Source of the DNA: Aurantiochytrium sp. KH105
Taxonomy: Eukaryota > Sar > Bigyra > Thraustochytrida > Thraustochytriidae
Direction of reading: 5' to 3'
Assembly (NCBI GenBank): GCA_003116975.1
Contig: BGKB01000198.1
Coordinates: forward strand, 49,021 to 113,020
Length of the DNA stretch: 64,000 bases
Positions 37,463 to 49,153 of the stretch are shown piece by piece; position 1 is the stretch's first letter, and the number at the start of each line of letters is the position of its first letter. Position numbers and translations under genes: made by a program. The notes below the pieces were generated by a model. It made no database searches and was not told the origin of the DNA. It saw nothing but the letters and a program-made list of their open reading frames with translations.

Positions 37463-38112
37463 CCCCACGCCGCGCACGCCGCGCCGCGCCGCGTCAGCCC
37501 GCGCTCCCGCGCAGCGCCTCGCCGCCCGCGCGCGCCGCCCCCTTCGCCTCCTCGCCGCCGCCGCCGCTCGCTCGCTCGCTCGCTCGCCGCGGAGTCTCTC
37601 GTGCGCGCGTTGCGGAATTGGGGCTCGAACTGCGCTGCGTGGGACGGGTAATTTCGACGCGGCAACGACGCTTCGCTGCCGCATTTGCGTTGTCGTCGCT
37701 TGTCGCCGGGAAAATGGACCAGTCGGTTACCACAGAACATGACAGGGCGCCGTCGATTGCAAAGCGGGGTCGGCGCTGCGGAGTCATGCGATGCTGCGCT
37801 GCGGCGGGAGAGACTCGGAGGGAGGGCGGGGGGGAGAGCGGGAAGGGCGAGCAACAGCAGCGGCAGCAGCGACAGGGGGGCGCACGGCGGGGATGGCTGC
37901 AGTGAGAGGTAGCGGAAGACTGAGAAAAGCGATCGAGAGCGCAAGACGTGAACAAGTGCTATGAAAGCAGCCATCGCGACAAAATATAGGGGTTTAAAAG
38001 CAGCAGCAGCAGCAGCAGGAGGAGGAGGAGGATGAGACAAGAGCAGGAGGAGACAAGAGCGATAACAAGATAGGTTGTTTTGGTGCGGCTGGCTGCTGCA
38101 AGAGCTAGTTGA
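37463..38112. promoter_or_regulatory. Intergenic region between the two sulfotransferase genes
   Basis: Promoter side of copy A. A GCTC tetramer run (about 37567-37588) lies 105-126 bp before its start codon, and AGC and AGG triplet runs at 37998-38032. The Arg-rich frames here are low complexity. No gene supported. Confidence 0.4.
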
Positions 38113-40668
38113 TCAGTTCCACGTTGAAACGTCAATGCCGAACTCTGCTTGGAGCGCCTCGTTGAACGGGACGAAGAAACTCTGCAGCTCGGCTGTGACC
38201 TCGTCGCTCAGAGGCGTGTCAATCTGAGACACCGAAGCGGGGCTTTGCTCGGGCGCAGAGTTGAAGGATTCTGACACCACAGCCTCGATGTCCATGACAG
38301 AAGAGTCGAGGCCGACAAAGGCAAGCGTTTTGCGAAGTGTCGCCGCTGGGTTCGTAAACATGTCTTCGCTCTTGAGAACGAGCAGCTTCTCCTTGGGAAA
38401 GATCTGCTGCCAGCGCGAAAGGTGCACAATGTACATGCTGGACCAGACCGTGTTCTGCACGTCAAGCCGAAAGAGACACGGGATGTTGTCCCGCTTCCAC
38501 CACTCTGGCTCGCTCGGCATCAAGCCTTGCACGGTATGGAGGTCGTCCAGCACGCTCGTCTCTAACGAGTCCGTGTACTTTTTAGGCAATAAACGATGTC
38601 GCATCTTAATGTTTGAAACGATGCGCGACACGGGATTTCGGACCAGATATACTAAACGCATGCGCGGGTTCACACCGCACGCTGCTGCCACCAAGCGAGG
38701 CACGAGACATCCCGGGCCATTGGCCACCGAGCTCTCTCCGGTCAAGGCCTCACCTCGTAGAATCTCCTTGAGCCATGGCGCTGTCACGGCGTCGCTGTCT
38801 GCATCGCCGCTCGCAGACGCTGCTCCAGGCGTCGCGAAACTAGACGCAAGCTCATGCACAAAGGCTTGATTATATTTCTGACGGACCCGGGCTGGAGGCG
38901 GATTGTTTCGGCCCGGTTTGAACCTTTCCAACACACGGAGCTCGCCGTCCGTAGGCCCACCTTCCAGCTTGACGCCGTAAAACCGTGGATGCGCACTCAA
39001 GTACGTGTACAGCGAGGTGGTTCCGCCCTTGCGCGCGCCTAAAATTAGCACGCTCGCAAGACAGGTCTCTGACTCGAGGGCCTCCGCCGTCGAAGAGCCC
39101 GGCGCGGGAACATTGGCAGCAATCTCAGAAGCCTCTTGCTCTGTCGGCACCGTTTGCTCGGCATGCTCATGGAAGGGCGCCTCCACGTCGTCGCGCCAGC
39201 AACCTCGCTTTGCCGTGCATAGCTGCAATTCCTTGGCCTCGCCCACACTCGAGAAATGCTTGGCCAGGCCCTCGGGAGTGACATCGAGAGGCCATGGCGC
39301 CTCCTCAGAGAACTTATTCCAGCAGATTGTTTCCTTGTCACAAGTAAAGGTGTATGGCTTGAAGAACGGGTCAAGCCTGTCGCGTCGCATGCGCGCAATG
39401 CGACGCTCAAAGAGGTCTACGGCAAACTTGTACAACTCGATATCTAGCGCGTTATGTTTCTCGAGCACGGCACGTGCGTGAGGGCTCAGGCTCTTGTCGT
39501 ACTTGTTGAGATTGAACAAGGTTGCATAGTGGACCAAGTCTGTGCCAAGCACATAGGAAAAGAGCTGCAGCGACTCGGTCCAATGCTCGAGGATGCCAAA
39601 CCACGCCATCTGCTCCAGGCGTTCCTTTGCGGTCGCGAGCTGGGCTTCCGGTCCTCCACTCTCGATGGGCGCAAGATACTTGGTATGAATATTGAAAGCA
39701 AAAGAACATGCCTCGCGCTCCTCGTCCGATAGTCTTGTCCACTCTTCGATTGTAAAGTCGGCGCGCTGCATTTCTGCTGCCGCACGCGACCCAGGCTTGC
39801 AGTAGAAGTGCGAGTCGCCAAAAGCGCCCGTGCCCCCCTGAACGGGCGACCGTTTGTTAATCGGGCGCCGTCCCCTCAGGTCAGGTTCGCCACGTCCAGT
39901 CATTGTGTAGAACGAGGAAAGCATGCGGCTCAGAGGATCGCGCAAGGTAAATGCCCATCGCACGCACTCACTTGGCCCCGTGCTCTCGCACTGCATGGCA
40001 GCTTTTCCTGGTGACGGACTGCAGCCTTTGAGTTTTGCAAGCGCAGGATACGTGCGGTGGTACGTAAAGAGCGAAAAGGTGTGTGTCTTGGACCTTGGTG
40101 CCATCGAGACGGACTTTAAGCGCGTACCCTTGGCAAGTTCTTCGAGAGCGCCAAAGGTGGCCTCGACCGTACGCCCGCCGGCCTTGTTCACATGCGGATA
40201 AATGAGTGAGATCTTGGATCCGGCAGGGCATCGTCTTCGGATATCCCCTTCGCCACCCGCAGAAGGTGAAGTAAGCCCTTCGCCAACACTACCTTCTGTA
40301 TCAGCACGGGAATTGTCGTGGATCTCGTCTGCAGCATCGAAAGGCGCGCGTAGACTTTCGGCACTGCCCACCCACGATTTAACGTCGACCACTTCGCGTT
40401 GATAATTAAAGGCGAACAGCATGAGAATCACAAGAGTCCCCAACAAAGCTCGACCGCGCCATTTCCACTGATTTTGGCTCGCTGCGCTGGACGTCGGGCT
40501 GCGAAGAAACCCAGCCTCCGCCTCTTTGGGTTCTCTTCCACGGTTGTCGTCGTCGTCGTCGTCGTCGTCTGTGAATTCATCATCATCGAACGCTGACCTG
40601 TCACCATCCAGGATCCTGGCGCCTTCCTCGTCCTCTTGAGCGGCGCGTCTTGCACGGAGGCTAGCCAT
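38113..40668 (-). CDS. Golgi-type two-domain sulfotransferase, copy B
   Basis: 851 residues, clear paralogue of the gene just downstream (849 residues), same strand, so a tandem duplication. An acidic Asp run near the N-terminus is followed by a membrane helix (about 70-88, LLGTLVILMLFAFNYQ). The N-terminal module (about 150-430) keeps a better PAPS-like loop than copy A: YPHVNKAGGRTVEATFG, compare PKTGGTT of Sulfotransfer_2, and LRDPLSRMLSSF. The C-terminal module (about 540-851) has LGARKGGTTSLYTYLSAHP and YLVRNPVSRIVSNIK. Both copies end in FGIDVS-W-N. With Lys and Gly retained, both modules of copy B could be active (inference). The frame is open 45 bp upstream of the ATG at 40668 without another ATG. 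Confidence 0.8.
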   Translation of the reverse strand: MASLRARRAAQEDEEGARILDGDRSAFDDDEFTDDDDDDDDNRGREPKEAEAGFLRSPTSSAASQNQWKWRGRALLGTLVILMLFAFNYQREVVDVKSWVGSAESLRAPFDAADEIHDNSRADTEGSVGEGLTSPSAGGEGDIRRRCPAGSKISLIYPHVNKAGGRTVEATFGALEELAKGTRLKSVSMAPRSKTHTFSLFTYHRTYPALAKLKGCSPSPGKAAMQCESTGPSECVRWAFTLRDPLSRMLSSFYTMTGRGEPDLRGRRPINKRSPVQGGTGAFGDSHFYCKPGSRAAAEMQRADFTIEEWTRLSDEEREACSFAFNIHTKYLAPIESGGPEAQLATAKERLEQMAWFGILEHWTESLQLFSYVLGTDLVHYATLFNLNKYDKSLSPHARAVLEKHNALDIELYKFAVDLFERRIARMRRDRLDPFFKPYTFTCDKETICWNKFSEEAPWPLDVTPEGLAKHFSSVGEAKELQLCTAKRGCWRDDVEAPFHEHAEQTVPTEQEASEIAANVPAPGSSTAEALESETCLASVLILGARKGGTTSLYTYLSAHPRFYGVKLEGGPTDGELRVLERFKPGRNNPPPARVRQKYNQAFVHELASSFATPGAASASGDADSDAVTAPWLKEILRGEALTGESSVANGPGCLVPRLVAAACGVNPRMRLVYLVRNPVSRIVSNIKMRHRLLPKKYTDSLETSVLDDLHTVQGLMPSEPEWWKRDNIPCLFRLDVQNTVWSSMYIVHLSRWQQIFPKEKLLVLKSEDMFTNPAATLRKTLAFVGLDSSVMDIEAVVSESFNSAPEQSPASVSQIDTPLSDEVTAELQSFFVPFNEALQAEFGIDVSTWN

Positions 40669-41127
40669 TTCTGCGAAGCGAGGCAGCAGCAACGTCCCTT
40701 CAATCGATTCCAACCAACCTCAGCTCGACTCGACGCGAGCTTAGTCAACACGAGACGCAGCGAGGATGAGAATCGAGGCGATATGCGAGAGACCCTCGTA
40801 GGCGCCGTACGGCTTCACAGACCCAAGCCGCCGCGCTCGCCCGCTTTGGGCTGCTCGGCGACCCCCACCGGCTCGATGATCTGTTTATGATGTTGCCAAG
40901 CACTCTGCATCCCATCTCCGTTGCAGAGGTTTATGAAACCGCGTAAAACTACTTTTTTTCCGATCGATCGAAACGAAGGCGACAAGCAGAGCGTGATCGT
41001 GGGTCGCGCGCGCGTGCGCTCGCTGCGAGACCTTTGGCGTGGCTGCTAGCGCTGGCCTCACTGCTCCTACGGCCGGCGGTAGGAGAGAAGAAGAGGTTTA
41101 CTCGGCACTTCAATTCATGTTCAGGTC
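40669..41127. promoter_or_regulatory. Divergent intergenic region, sulfotransferase B / TFIIA-like
   Basis: Shared promoter region. CATGTTCAG|GTCATG just before the plus-strand start could be an intron acceptor, which would allow an upstream exon with a few more residues. No gene seen. Confidence 0.35.
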
Positions 41128-42123
41128 ATGCTGAGAGATCTTGTCGTGAACGATGTGATCGATCGCGTCAAGGGCATGCCGGGATGGTCTCCGGAGCTTG
41201 CGCGCAAGCTCGAAACGCGCTGGCGAGAACTGCTGGCCAAGGCACCTCAATTCATCGGGTACGGTGCCGATATGGCAGTCTCTTCCAACGTGTCCGTGGT
41301 GAATGAGAACGATCGGCTCGCTATTACACCGGCAGGATTCCCCACCGAAAGATGGCCAGGTCCAGACGCGGATAGCATTCTCGCTTCAGGTCCGTGCTTT
41401 TTTGGTCTTGATGCCTCCATGGCCAATGCGTATGCGCAAGGCAGGTGGAGTGAACTCGAGGAGAATGGGCCGCTACAATTCAAAGCAGCAACCCTCTTGC
41501 CCGATGAGCCTCCTGCGCCGCCATCGCTGGAAAGTGCCGCGAACCTGGACATTCTCGACACCAAACATATCGACGTGGATCCAGGCCATCTTGCAGATGT
41601 CTCTGCTTTCTCCTCTTCGAGAAGCGCGCAGGCACGTTTACAAAAACGAAGAAAGAGAAATGAAATGTCATTGCCAAAACCAGTCGAGGAAACAGTGGTT
41701 GACGAGAGCGATGGCGGTCACTCTGACTCTGATTCCGACTATGGAGAGGAGGAGCAACGACGACGAAAGCGTACCCGGAGTGCTCGCGCGAAGGAGACCT
41801 CTGCAGAAAACAAACAACTCATGGCTGCTCTTGAAGAGGATGCCTCTGTTCTCGAAACTCTCCGACCTCTTCAGGTAGCTGCACAAATCGATCATCTCCA
41901 CGCAAACCACGTGAGTGGTTGGGTGAAGCGCTTACGCACGTCTACTAATGCTCAAGGTGATGCGGTGTGGCGACTTGATATGCAGGCAGTCTTTTCGCGC
42001 ACCAACAATACTGAAGTCTTTCTTCCCTCGTGCAGCTGTGAGCTCACCATGTCTGCTAAAGCCAATGACGACGACGAGAATGATGATGATAATGATAATG
42101 AAGGGACACATGGCGGCCTTTAG
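41128..42123 (+). CDS. TFIIA alpha/beta-like general transcription factor subunit
   Basis: 331 residues. The first 37 residues (VVNDVIDRVKGMPGWSPELA, then LETRWRELL) match the helical N-terminal segment of TFIIA large subunit, where DVI-x2-V and the L-x2-L-x3-W-x2-L spacing are typical. The middle is poorly conserved, and the stretch SDGGHSDSDSDYGEEE is the acidic region that precedes the beta part. The C-terminal segment (AAQIDHLHANHVSGWVKRLR; DAVWRLDMQAVFSRT) would be the beta-barrel half that binds TBP-DNA, but it matches only loosely. The family usually begins 6-12 residues earlier, so a short upstream exon is possible. Alternative: an unrelated acidic nuclear protein. Confidence 0.55.
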   Translation: MLRDLVVNDVIDRVKGMPGWSPELARKLETRWRELLAKAPQFIGYGADMAVSSNVSVVNENDRLAITPAGFPTERWPGPDADSILASGPCFFGLDASMANAYAQGRWSELEENGPLQFKAATLLPDEPPAPPSLESAANLDILDTKHIDVDPGHLADVSAFSSSRSAQARLQKRRKRNEMSLPKPVEETVVDESDGGHSDSDSDYGEEEQRRRKRTRSARAKETSAENKQLMAALEEDASVLETLRPLQVAAQIDHLHANHVSGWVKRLRTSTNAQGDAVWRLDMQAVFSRTNNTEVFLPSCSCELTMSAKANDDDENDDDNDNEGTHGGL

Positions 42124-42285
42124 GAAGGTACTTCTTCTTTATAACATAAAGCTCACAGTGCAGCGCGAGGTTTTGGACACTCGCACGAGGAGGCAAGAGG
42201 GGTAAAGTCAGACAATGTACAAAAGATGTGTTCTTTGCTAAAGAATAAAAGAACTCGGAACCTGTAGGAAAAGAAAGCGAGAATC

Positions 42286-45200
42286 TTAGCGCGCGCGCAG
42301 GGAACAAAAGACTTCATAAGGTGTGGATTTGCGTTTTTCCGCAAAGGCCTCAAGCTTGTCAAAAAACGCGCGGACCTCGCTAACTGCGGTCCGCGCCTGA
42401 TCAAGATCAGCATCGTCTGCAATCTTGACGCGAACCAGAGACCGTAAATCATTGGCACTTGCAACCATCTGCCGCCTCGTCTCAAAATCCATCACTGAAT
42501 CAAGGGGGGAATCGCCGGTCACCGGCGTGTTCGCCCGTTGATCTGCAGCGGCCGTGTCCTCACTGTATGGCAAAAGCATGCGCGAGAGAGTACCACGAAG
42601 AACATTAAGCTCGTGCGCCTTGCGGTCGAGCTGGTCCAGGAATCGAAGACTCCGCTGAGCCGTGTTACGAATATTGGTGAAATCCTTGCTCGAGTCGATT
42701 GGTTTGCGAAGCACGAAGTTGAGCTCTGCCCAGCGCTTCTCGAGTTTTTTCTTTTCGCGTTTCTCGGCGCGCCTCGCTTCACGTGCTGAGGGAGACTCCT
42801 CGAGCTCCACGCTAGCCTCGCCGGTTGCCTCAAAGTCAAAAGCTTCGGACCCAAGTCCATGACCTGCACCAGAGGGCATATCACCAGCGCCGCTTCCTCC
42901 TCCTCCTCCTCCTCCTCCAGCACTACCACTCTCACTCGGGCCTGGATGTTTTGAGTACTCGTTTGACGCGCCTGCACTCCGATCCAAGAGCGCCATGCCG
43001 TTTGCAATCTTGGAATTCAGTCTACTCAGGACGTTCTTCGGATTACCTGTTCTCTCTTCCGTGGAGGATTGTTGATTCGGAAAAGACGGCGGCGCGGGGG
43101 CGACGACGGCAGACTTGCCCTCAAAATCCTCCGTCTCGCGGCAAGAACCTGGACTCCGCAAGGTCCCCGTGCTTGCCGCACCAAGGCTCTGGGAAAGCTT
43201 GATTGGAGGCAAAGAAGGCAAACCGGATGAAGTGGACCGAACGGGACTACTGGGCGGGCGCTCAGGGAGATCGACTTCGTCACACGAATCAACATGTTTG
43301 ACGCCAAGACCCACGGCACTCCTAACAATCCCGCTCTCGTCTTCGTGCGAGTGAATCAGTGTTCTGTGTTGCCTCCTGCCATTGCGAGGGTGCGAGATGC
43401 GGTCACTCAGCTGGTGTTGCTGGTGCTGGTGCTGGTGCTGGTGCTGATGAGGATATTGCTGCACCTGGTGAGATTGCTTTGAAGGCATCTGCTGCTGGGT
43501 TCTGGAATGGTGCACATCGTCGTTGTTGACTGCGGTGCCGAATCCAGGCTGCGATTCAGACTTGCTCACGCGCATCATCATCCTGTTTGGAGATATCGGG
43601 CCTTGTAAACGTCCTGAATTTGCGTCAGGAAGATACGCCTCGCTGCTATTCCCAATATGCCCGCTGCTCGTAGTTGTCGTGGGCGCCGTGACGGATGTTT
43701 CCTGGGCTGCAGCCGAAGCCGCGGCATGTTGACGGCTCAACCAAGTGTTGGTCTTCTTCAAACGAGCACGTGCTTGCTGACTCCGCGTACCGTGCGAAAC
43801 TCGCCCTCGCTGTTTCCCCGCGACGGAAGCATTGCCCCCACCTGAAACACTTGCATTCGATCCAAGTGAAGGCCCTGCCGGTGGCATACCACTGGCAAGC
43901 GGCTTGGTCTGATCCTCGGCGCCGCCTTCCGTTGCAGGCGTTGCACTTGTCGACGAGACTGAGTCCTTCGTGGGACCTGGACCACTGCTCGGGAGAGTTG
44001 TTCCAGAGGCACTTGCCGATGAGACGGGGGGCATTGATGCGGGCAAATCTGACGAGGCAGACGCAACAACGCCAGACGAGGCTGCACTGCTTGATGATGC
44101 AGCGGAATTTCTTGCTTTGCTCTTTCCACGTGTGGCTCGTTCCGCACGTTTTGTAAGGGCGCTCTGCCGTAGATACGGATGAGAGCGCTTGACGTGATAG
44201 GGTCCTGCTTGGTGACCCGCGAGCGCCGCCCGACGGCTTGACTTTGAACGTCTGTCGCGATCCAGACCCCCATTGAGACCGACGCTCACCTTTGCCCGGC
44301 CTGGACGCCGAATTCCGCTCGGTGCCTGATTTGTTGTTGCTGAAGTCGAAGATGAAGAAACTGCTTCTGGAACTTCGTTATTGCTCCGTGGCTTTGCCCT
44401 TGAAGAGATACTGCCTCCATCGCTAGCGCGGCTCTGGTGGCTGCGGGCACTCCCGAGCGATGAGACCCCGATGCGTGGAATTTGGCCTCTGGGGTCGTCC
44501 GAAGCCGACGAGCGGTCCCGGGCACTGTTTGCAGGCCCTGCAGCAGCGTAGGGGTTGCTCAGTTCGATTCGCTTTAGTTCCTCTTCAAGTCGGTGCAAGG
44601 GAAACATTTGGCGTCCTGTCACCGGCGAGGGGAGACCGTATGCGGACACGCGAGCAAGTCCCGGTCCTGAGTTGTTTCCACGATCAAGGTTTCCCTCGGC
44701 GGGGCGAGGCACTGCGCTCTGCTCGCCGTGGATTGAGCGCTGCTGATATGGTTGCGCCTGGCGGGGCAAGTGCTGGCTCGCGTGGACATGAGAATGGTGA
44801 AAGTGTTGCTGGTGTAGATGCTGCTGACCACCCCCACGCTGTCGAAAGGATCCACTGGTGGGTCGCGAAACATTTCGCGGCGTCGGCGTTCCGGGCGCCA
44901 TGGGCGCTCCCGTGGGCAGCGACTGGAGCATGTGCAAAGATTCGAGGTCGGAAAAGTGAACCTCCAAAGCGCCGTCGACGGTGGACTCTCCGACACCGTT
45001 GTCTTCGAGAAGTTTGCGCTGCTCCTCAATGATGTCATCACGTACCTGAAGCTGGTCCAGAAGTCGCTGAATAAGCATATCCTTGTATTGAACAGAGCAG
45101 CGATGCAACATGCGACTACGCTCGAGCTCCATGTTCTCCAGCTCGAGCATGCCGATGCGGTACTCGAGCTCCATGAGCTCGCGACGTTCCTCGCTCGTAA

Positions 45201-47455
45201 TGCGCGTTTCCATTTGCGTGCGCAAGGCGGCAGAGGCCTTTTCGTTCTCGGCGAGACGCCGTTCGATATCCGCCTTGAGCTGGCTGTTCTTTTGGTTGGC
45301 ACGCTGAAGCTGCTGCGTCTCGATGCGCGCAGCACGTACATTTGGCGGCTCAGTGACAATAGAGAGGTCCTGGAGGATCTTTTTCCGGGCGCGTTTGCGT
45401 TTGCGAATTCTACGTGACTCCCGTTTGCTCTCGTCCGCAGAGTCTTCGCCTTCATCGTCAGCCTCGCTGTCCTGTCCGCCGCCACCGACTTCATCTTGAG
45501 GGCCCAAAAGTTCTTCGTCTTCCTCTCGCGAATCGGCTGCGGCTAGAGCATCGCGGCGCTCTTGAATGGCAGCTTTGCGTTGAATGCTGTCTTCCCACCG
45601 CTGGATGACCACACGATGCAGCTCCATTTCGGAGTTGTTGGCGATGTTCTGGGCTTCAATCTCGATCAAAGAACGGCACAGCTGCATACGTTCCTTAAAA
45701 TTCAGCACGAGCTGCTCGCGGAGAAACGTCATTTGCTGCTTCTCCACGGCCTTTCGTGCGCCAACATCTTTGCTGTTCAGATTACCTCCCCGCGTTTGAT
45801 TCTGCTGCCATTGTTGCTGTTGCTGTTGTTGTTGTTGTTGTTGTTGACCCCCATGCATGGTGGTCATTCGCTGCGGTTGTGAGGGGATAGCTGGCTTTTT
45901 CAACTGGTTGCGTAGCGAAGCAATTTCGTTCTTGAGCCGGCTGATGAGATTCACGTACTCGGTGACGTGGTAGTCGACGTTGAGCACATTTCGTTCCGCT
46001 TGTGTTTTGATGTTTTTGGCGCGATTTGCATATTTGAGTGTGTTGAGGGTCTCTTCAATCTGATTTTTGGCGGGCGAGACAGCAGCCACCATGACTGTGC
46101 GACAATTGCCGCCCAAAGAGTCTTTCAGAAGTCGAGTTAGCTTTGAGTCCCGGTATGGGACGAAAGCACCTTTGCCTCCCTCACGAAGTGCGTTAATACA
46201 GTTTCCAAGAGCCAGAAGCGAGCGATTAATGTTTGCGCCCTCGAGCAGTCGCACCCCGCGATTCTGCGTGACCGAGGCGCGCTCGGAACCGGCCAAATCA
46301 ATGAGCGAAAGCTTTCCAAGCGTGACATTGGAGACCGCCACTGCATTCGCATTCAGTCCGTTGTCACGTCTCTCGACAGTAATTTGTAGCACAGCATGCG
46401 AACGACTCGACGCTTGGTTTGCTGCAGTGCCTTCCGTCGTGCGGCGCGCGTTGCCCTTGCGCAGAAGTGCCATAACATCTGCAGCAGATGTCGCCTCTAC
46501 CTCGGAAAGACCCGTCACCGTGGGGCCCTTGACGGGATCTTCGCGCAGGTCGAGATACTCCGAAGATGGCGTGAGCAAGTCACGAATCATCTCGTTGTAC
46601 ACCTCGAGAAAAGAGCACGTTACACGGTATGAGCGGCCCATTGGCCCAGTGCTCCCACTGGCCGGTGTCTCGCTCTTTTCCTCCTTGGATTCAACCGACT
46701 TGTCGACATCGCCCTCATCCTCAGGGTCCTCGCTTTCGGGCGCCGTCTCTGGCGAGTCAGGCCGTTCTCGATTTGAGCGAGAGCGAGTCGAGGTGTTTCC
46801 TGCCGTGTTTTCCTGTACGTGCTGCGCGGCCGCGCGCTTGATGTTGGTTTCGATTTTGTTAAAGAGATCCTGGAGCGTCAAAAGCATAATGCCCGGCACG
46901 TTGGTTGACCCTGATTTTGTAACATTCTCGCTCTCCCCTGCTGGCGCGGCGGCGGCTCCGCCAAGCATGGTATGCGTTTTACCCGCGCCTGTGGCCCCGT
47001 ATGCAAACACGGTTGCATTGTACCCGATGACGACACCATCAATGAGGAATCGAGTGGTGTGGTTGTACACGGTTTTTGTTGGCGTTTCCGGTCCAAAAGC
47101 AAAATCAAAAGCATATCGCTTCTCCTTTGAGCGGTGTTTGCGAAGGACATCTTGGCGCTGTCGCTTCTTGCCAGAGTCAGAACGGTCCATGACGACAATC
47201 ATGCGATCGTCCACCACCTTGACTACGTTACGCGTGGCGCCGCGCTCTTTGCTGTTCATTGGTCTGACACGAACAGCAACGAGAACGTTTGACTTCCCAG
47301 CCCACATTTCTTCGATTTGTTTCTCGGCAGTGTCTAGGTCCACGTCTTCCTCTCCACATGGCGTCAACATTGCAGACGCCGGCCTGCGCAATACTGCGGC
47401 TTGTCTTGCTTCACGGTCTTCGGGCCCAAGTCCTCCCTCCTCCTCTTCCTCCTCA

Positions 47456-47500
<45 letters not shown>

Positions 47501-48579
47501 TCGTCGTCGTCGTCGTCATCATCGTCATCGTCGTCATCATCTTCGACCTCATCATCCACTTCACCCTCGTCGTCATCCTCGTCGTCGAGATCACCTGCCC
47601 TGCTCGTACTTGCTTCGGCTTCAGCTTCGGTTTCGACTTCGATCCCCGCTTTGGCTTCATCGTCGTCATCGTCGTCGTCGTCGCCCTCGAATTGTGTAAG
47701 GCGACCGTCTGCACCATCGTCGCGATCATCTCCCTCCGTAGCAGTCGAAGCGGCACATGAAAAAGTTTCGAGTCGATCTTGCTTTTGTTCCGCATCAAAA
47801 GGCCAAGAAGAATCAGCACCTTGGCCATCATCCTCCAAACTCACCGTTCCAGGGCAGACATCGGCGCTTGCCACAGAGAGACCATCGTCCGTGTCAGGTT
47901 TGTGTGCGCCGTCGTCGCAGGTTGTAGGTCGTTTTGCAGGGATGCGACCGCACCTCGCGGGGTGCGGATGCTTTCGTGCAGGTTCTTCGCGACCCATTTC
48001 GTCTCCCTCGTGGCGATTTTCTGGGCCTTCAATCTTTTCGGGGCGTTTGCCTTCGACTGCATCACTATCGTTGTCGGCAACAAAATCTTCAACTGTTTGT
48101 TGATCCGTCTCCTTGGACTCGGAGCGTTTGCTCTCGGACTCTTTGGTCCACGCTCTGCCAGAAACTGGTCTGAGCGCCTTGGCCGGCTGCGGCATGCCGT
48201 TTCCTGATCGTTTTCCCTTTGTTTTGGCAATCTTTTTCACAGATGCCATCTTCCGGAGATCAATGGCCTTGCCGATGTTAGTCTCGCCGCTGCTCGCGTA
48301 GTCATCGAGGCAGTCATCAAGACGATCATCGAGGCGATCGTCAGCAAGCGAGTGGCCGTTGTCAACGTCATCGACAGTCGGCATTGCGCGCTCGTGTACG
48401 TCCCCAGGCAAGTGTCCTTCGGCGCTGACCCTTCCGCGTTCGTTCTCGTCGGTATCAAGGCCCACGCGCGCGTTGTTTGCCACGTCGGCGTGGTCCTCGT
48501 CCCCGTTGCTGTTGTTGTTGTTGCTGCTGCTGTTGCTGGTGTTGCCCTGAAAGAGCACCTCGCCCAGCCGCGCCAGCAT
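42286..48579 (-). CDS. Giant kinesin-8-like motor protein
   Basis: 2097 residues, one exon. The motor (about 430-860) starts with VLVAVRVRPMNSKERG and has P-loop GATGAGKTHTMLGG near 531, NQASSRSHAVLQ and SLIDLAGSERAS. The phrases GYNATVFAYGATGAGKTHTM and SEYLDLREDPVKG are typical of kinesin-8 (Kip3/KIF18/KIF19), plus-end motors that also shorten microtubules. Within the motor is a charged insert of about 80 residues. A 430-residue acidic N-terminal extension, including about 35 Asp in a row (47455-47560), is unusual for this family. After the motor come a Gln run (45812-45850), coiled coils (about 960-1200), then long Ser/His/Gln-rich disorder and a C-terminal helical region (KKLEKRWAELNFVLRKPI). 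Divergent from the RCC1-filamin gene. Confidence 0.88.
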
Positions 48580-49153
48580 TGCTTCAGCACCGGACGCCGC
48601 TTTTCGCGGCGTCGCGTACCCGCGGTGCCGCCTCCGCTTCCTCCGAATTTGGGGGGAGCGGGGCCTCGCAGCGCGGTGCGCTCGGGGCCGTCTGCCTCGC
48701 CTCGCCTCGCCCCGCCTCGTCCTCGCCGCTCACCTGGCAGGTGCTCTCAAGCCGCGCATGGTCCACCTCGAGCGCTCTCGGTCGGGGGTGCATCGCAGGA
48801 GTTACTATCACATTTGGCTTGAAACTAACTGATAAGTCCTGGTAAGGAAGAGTAAAGTTCGTTGTAGGATACACCCCGTGTGCGCCGCTCAACGAACACA
48901 TCGCTGCGCCCCGTGGCCCACTCTCGATCTCGAGAAACGAAGAGGCCTGTCTGCCCGAGTTTCTACCTGGCGCACAACCAGGAAGACAGTCAGACGGACA
49001 GACGCCGCCGGTGTCGATCGTATCCTGACCGGCATGGCGTGAGGCAGTCGCCGCAGACGAGAAGGTCGGTCGGTGCGTGGGCGGGTTCTCATCCTCATAA
49101 AGAGGACGAATTTGCCTCAAAGTGCTGCTGATCGCGAGAGATCTAAAAAGTAG
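48580..49153. promoter_or_regulatory. Divergent intergenic region, kinesin-8-like / RCC1-filamin
   Basis: A CCTCG pentamer run (about 48693-48720) lies 115-140 bp before the kinesin start. Around it, short frames in all directions are low complexity. No gene supported. The plus-strand gene start at 49154 is preceded directly by an in-frame TAG. Confidence 0.4.

Noticed and set aside
46067-48103. 678-codon Ser-rich open frame on the plus strand inside the kinesin-8-like gene
   Set aside because: The poly-Ser is the complement of the poly-Asp repeat; no domain is seen and the kinesin is certain.
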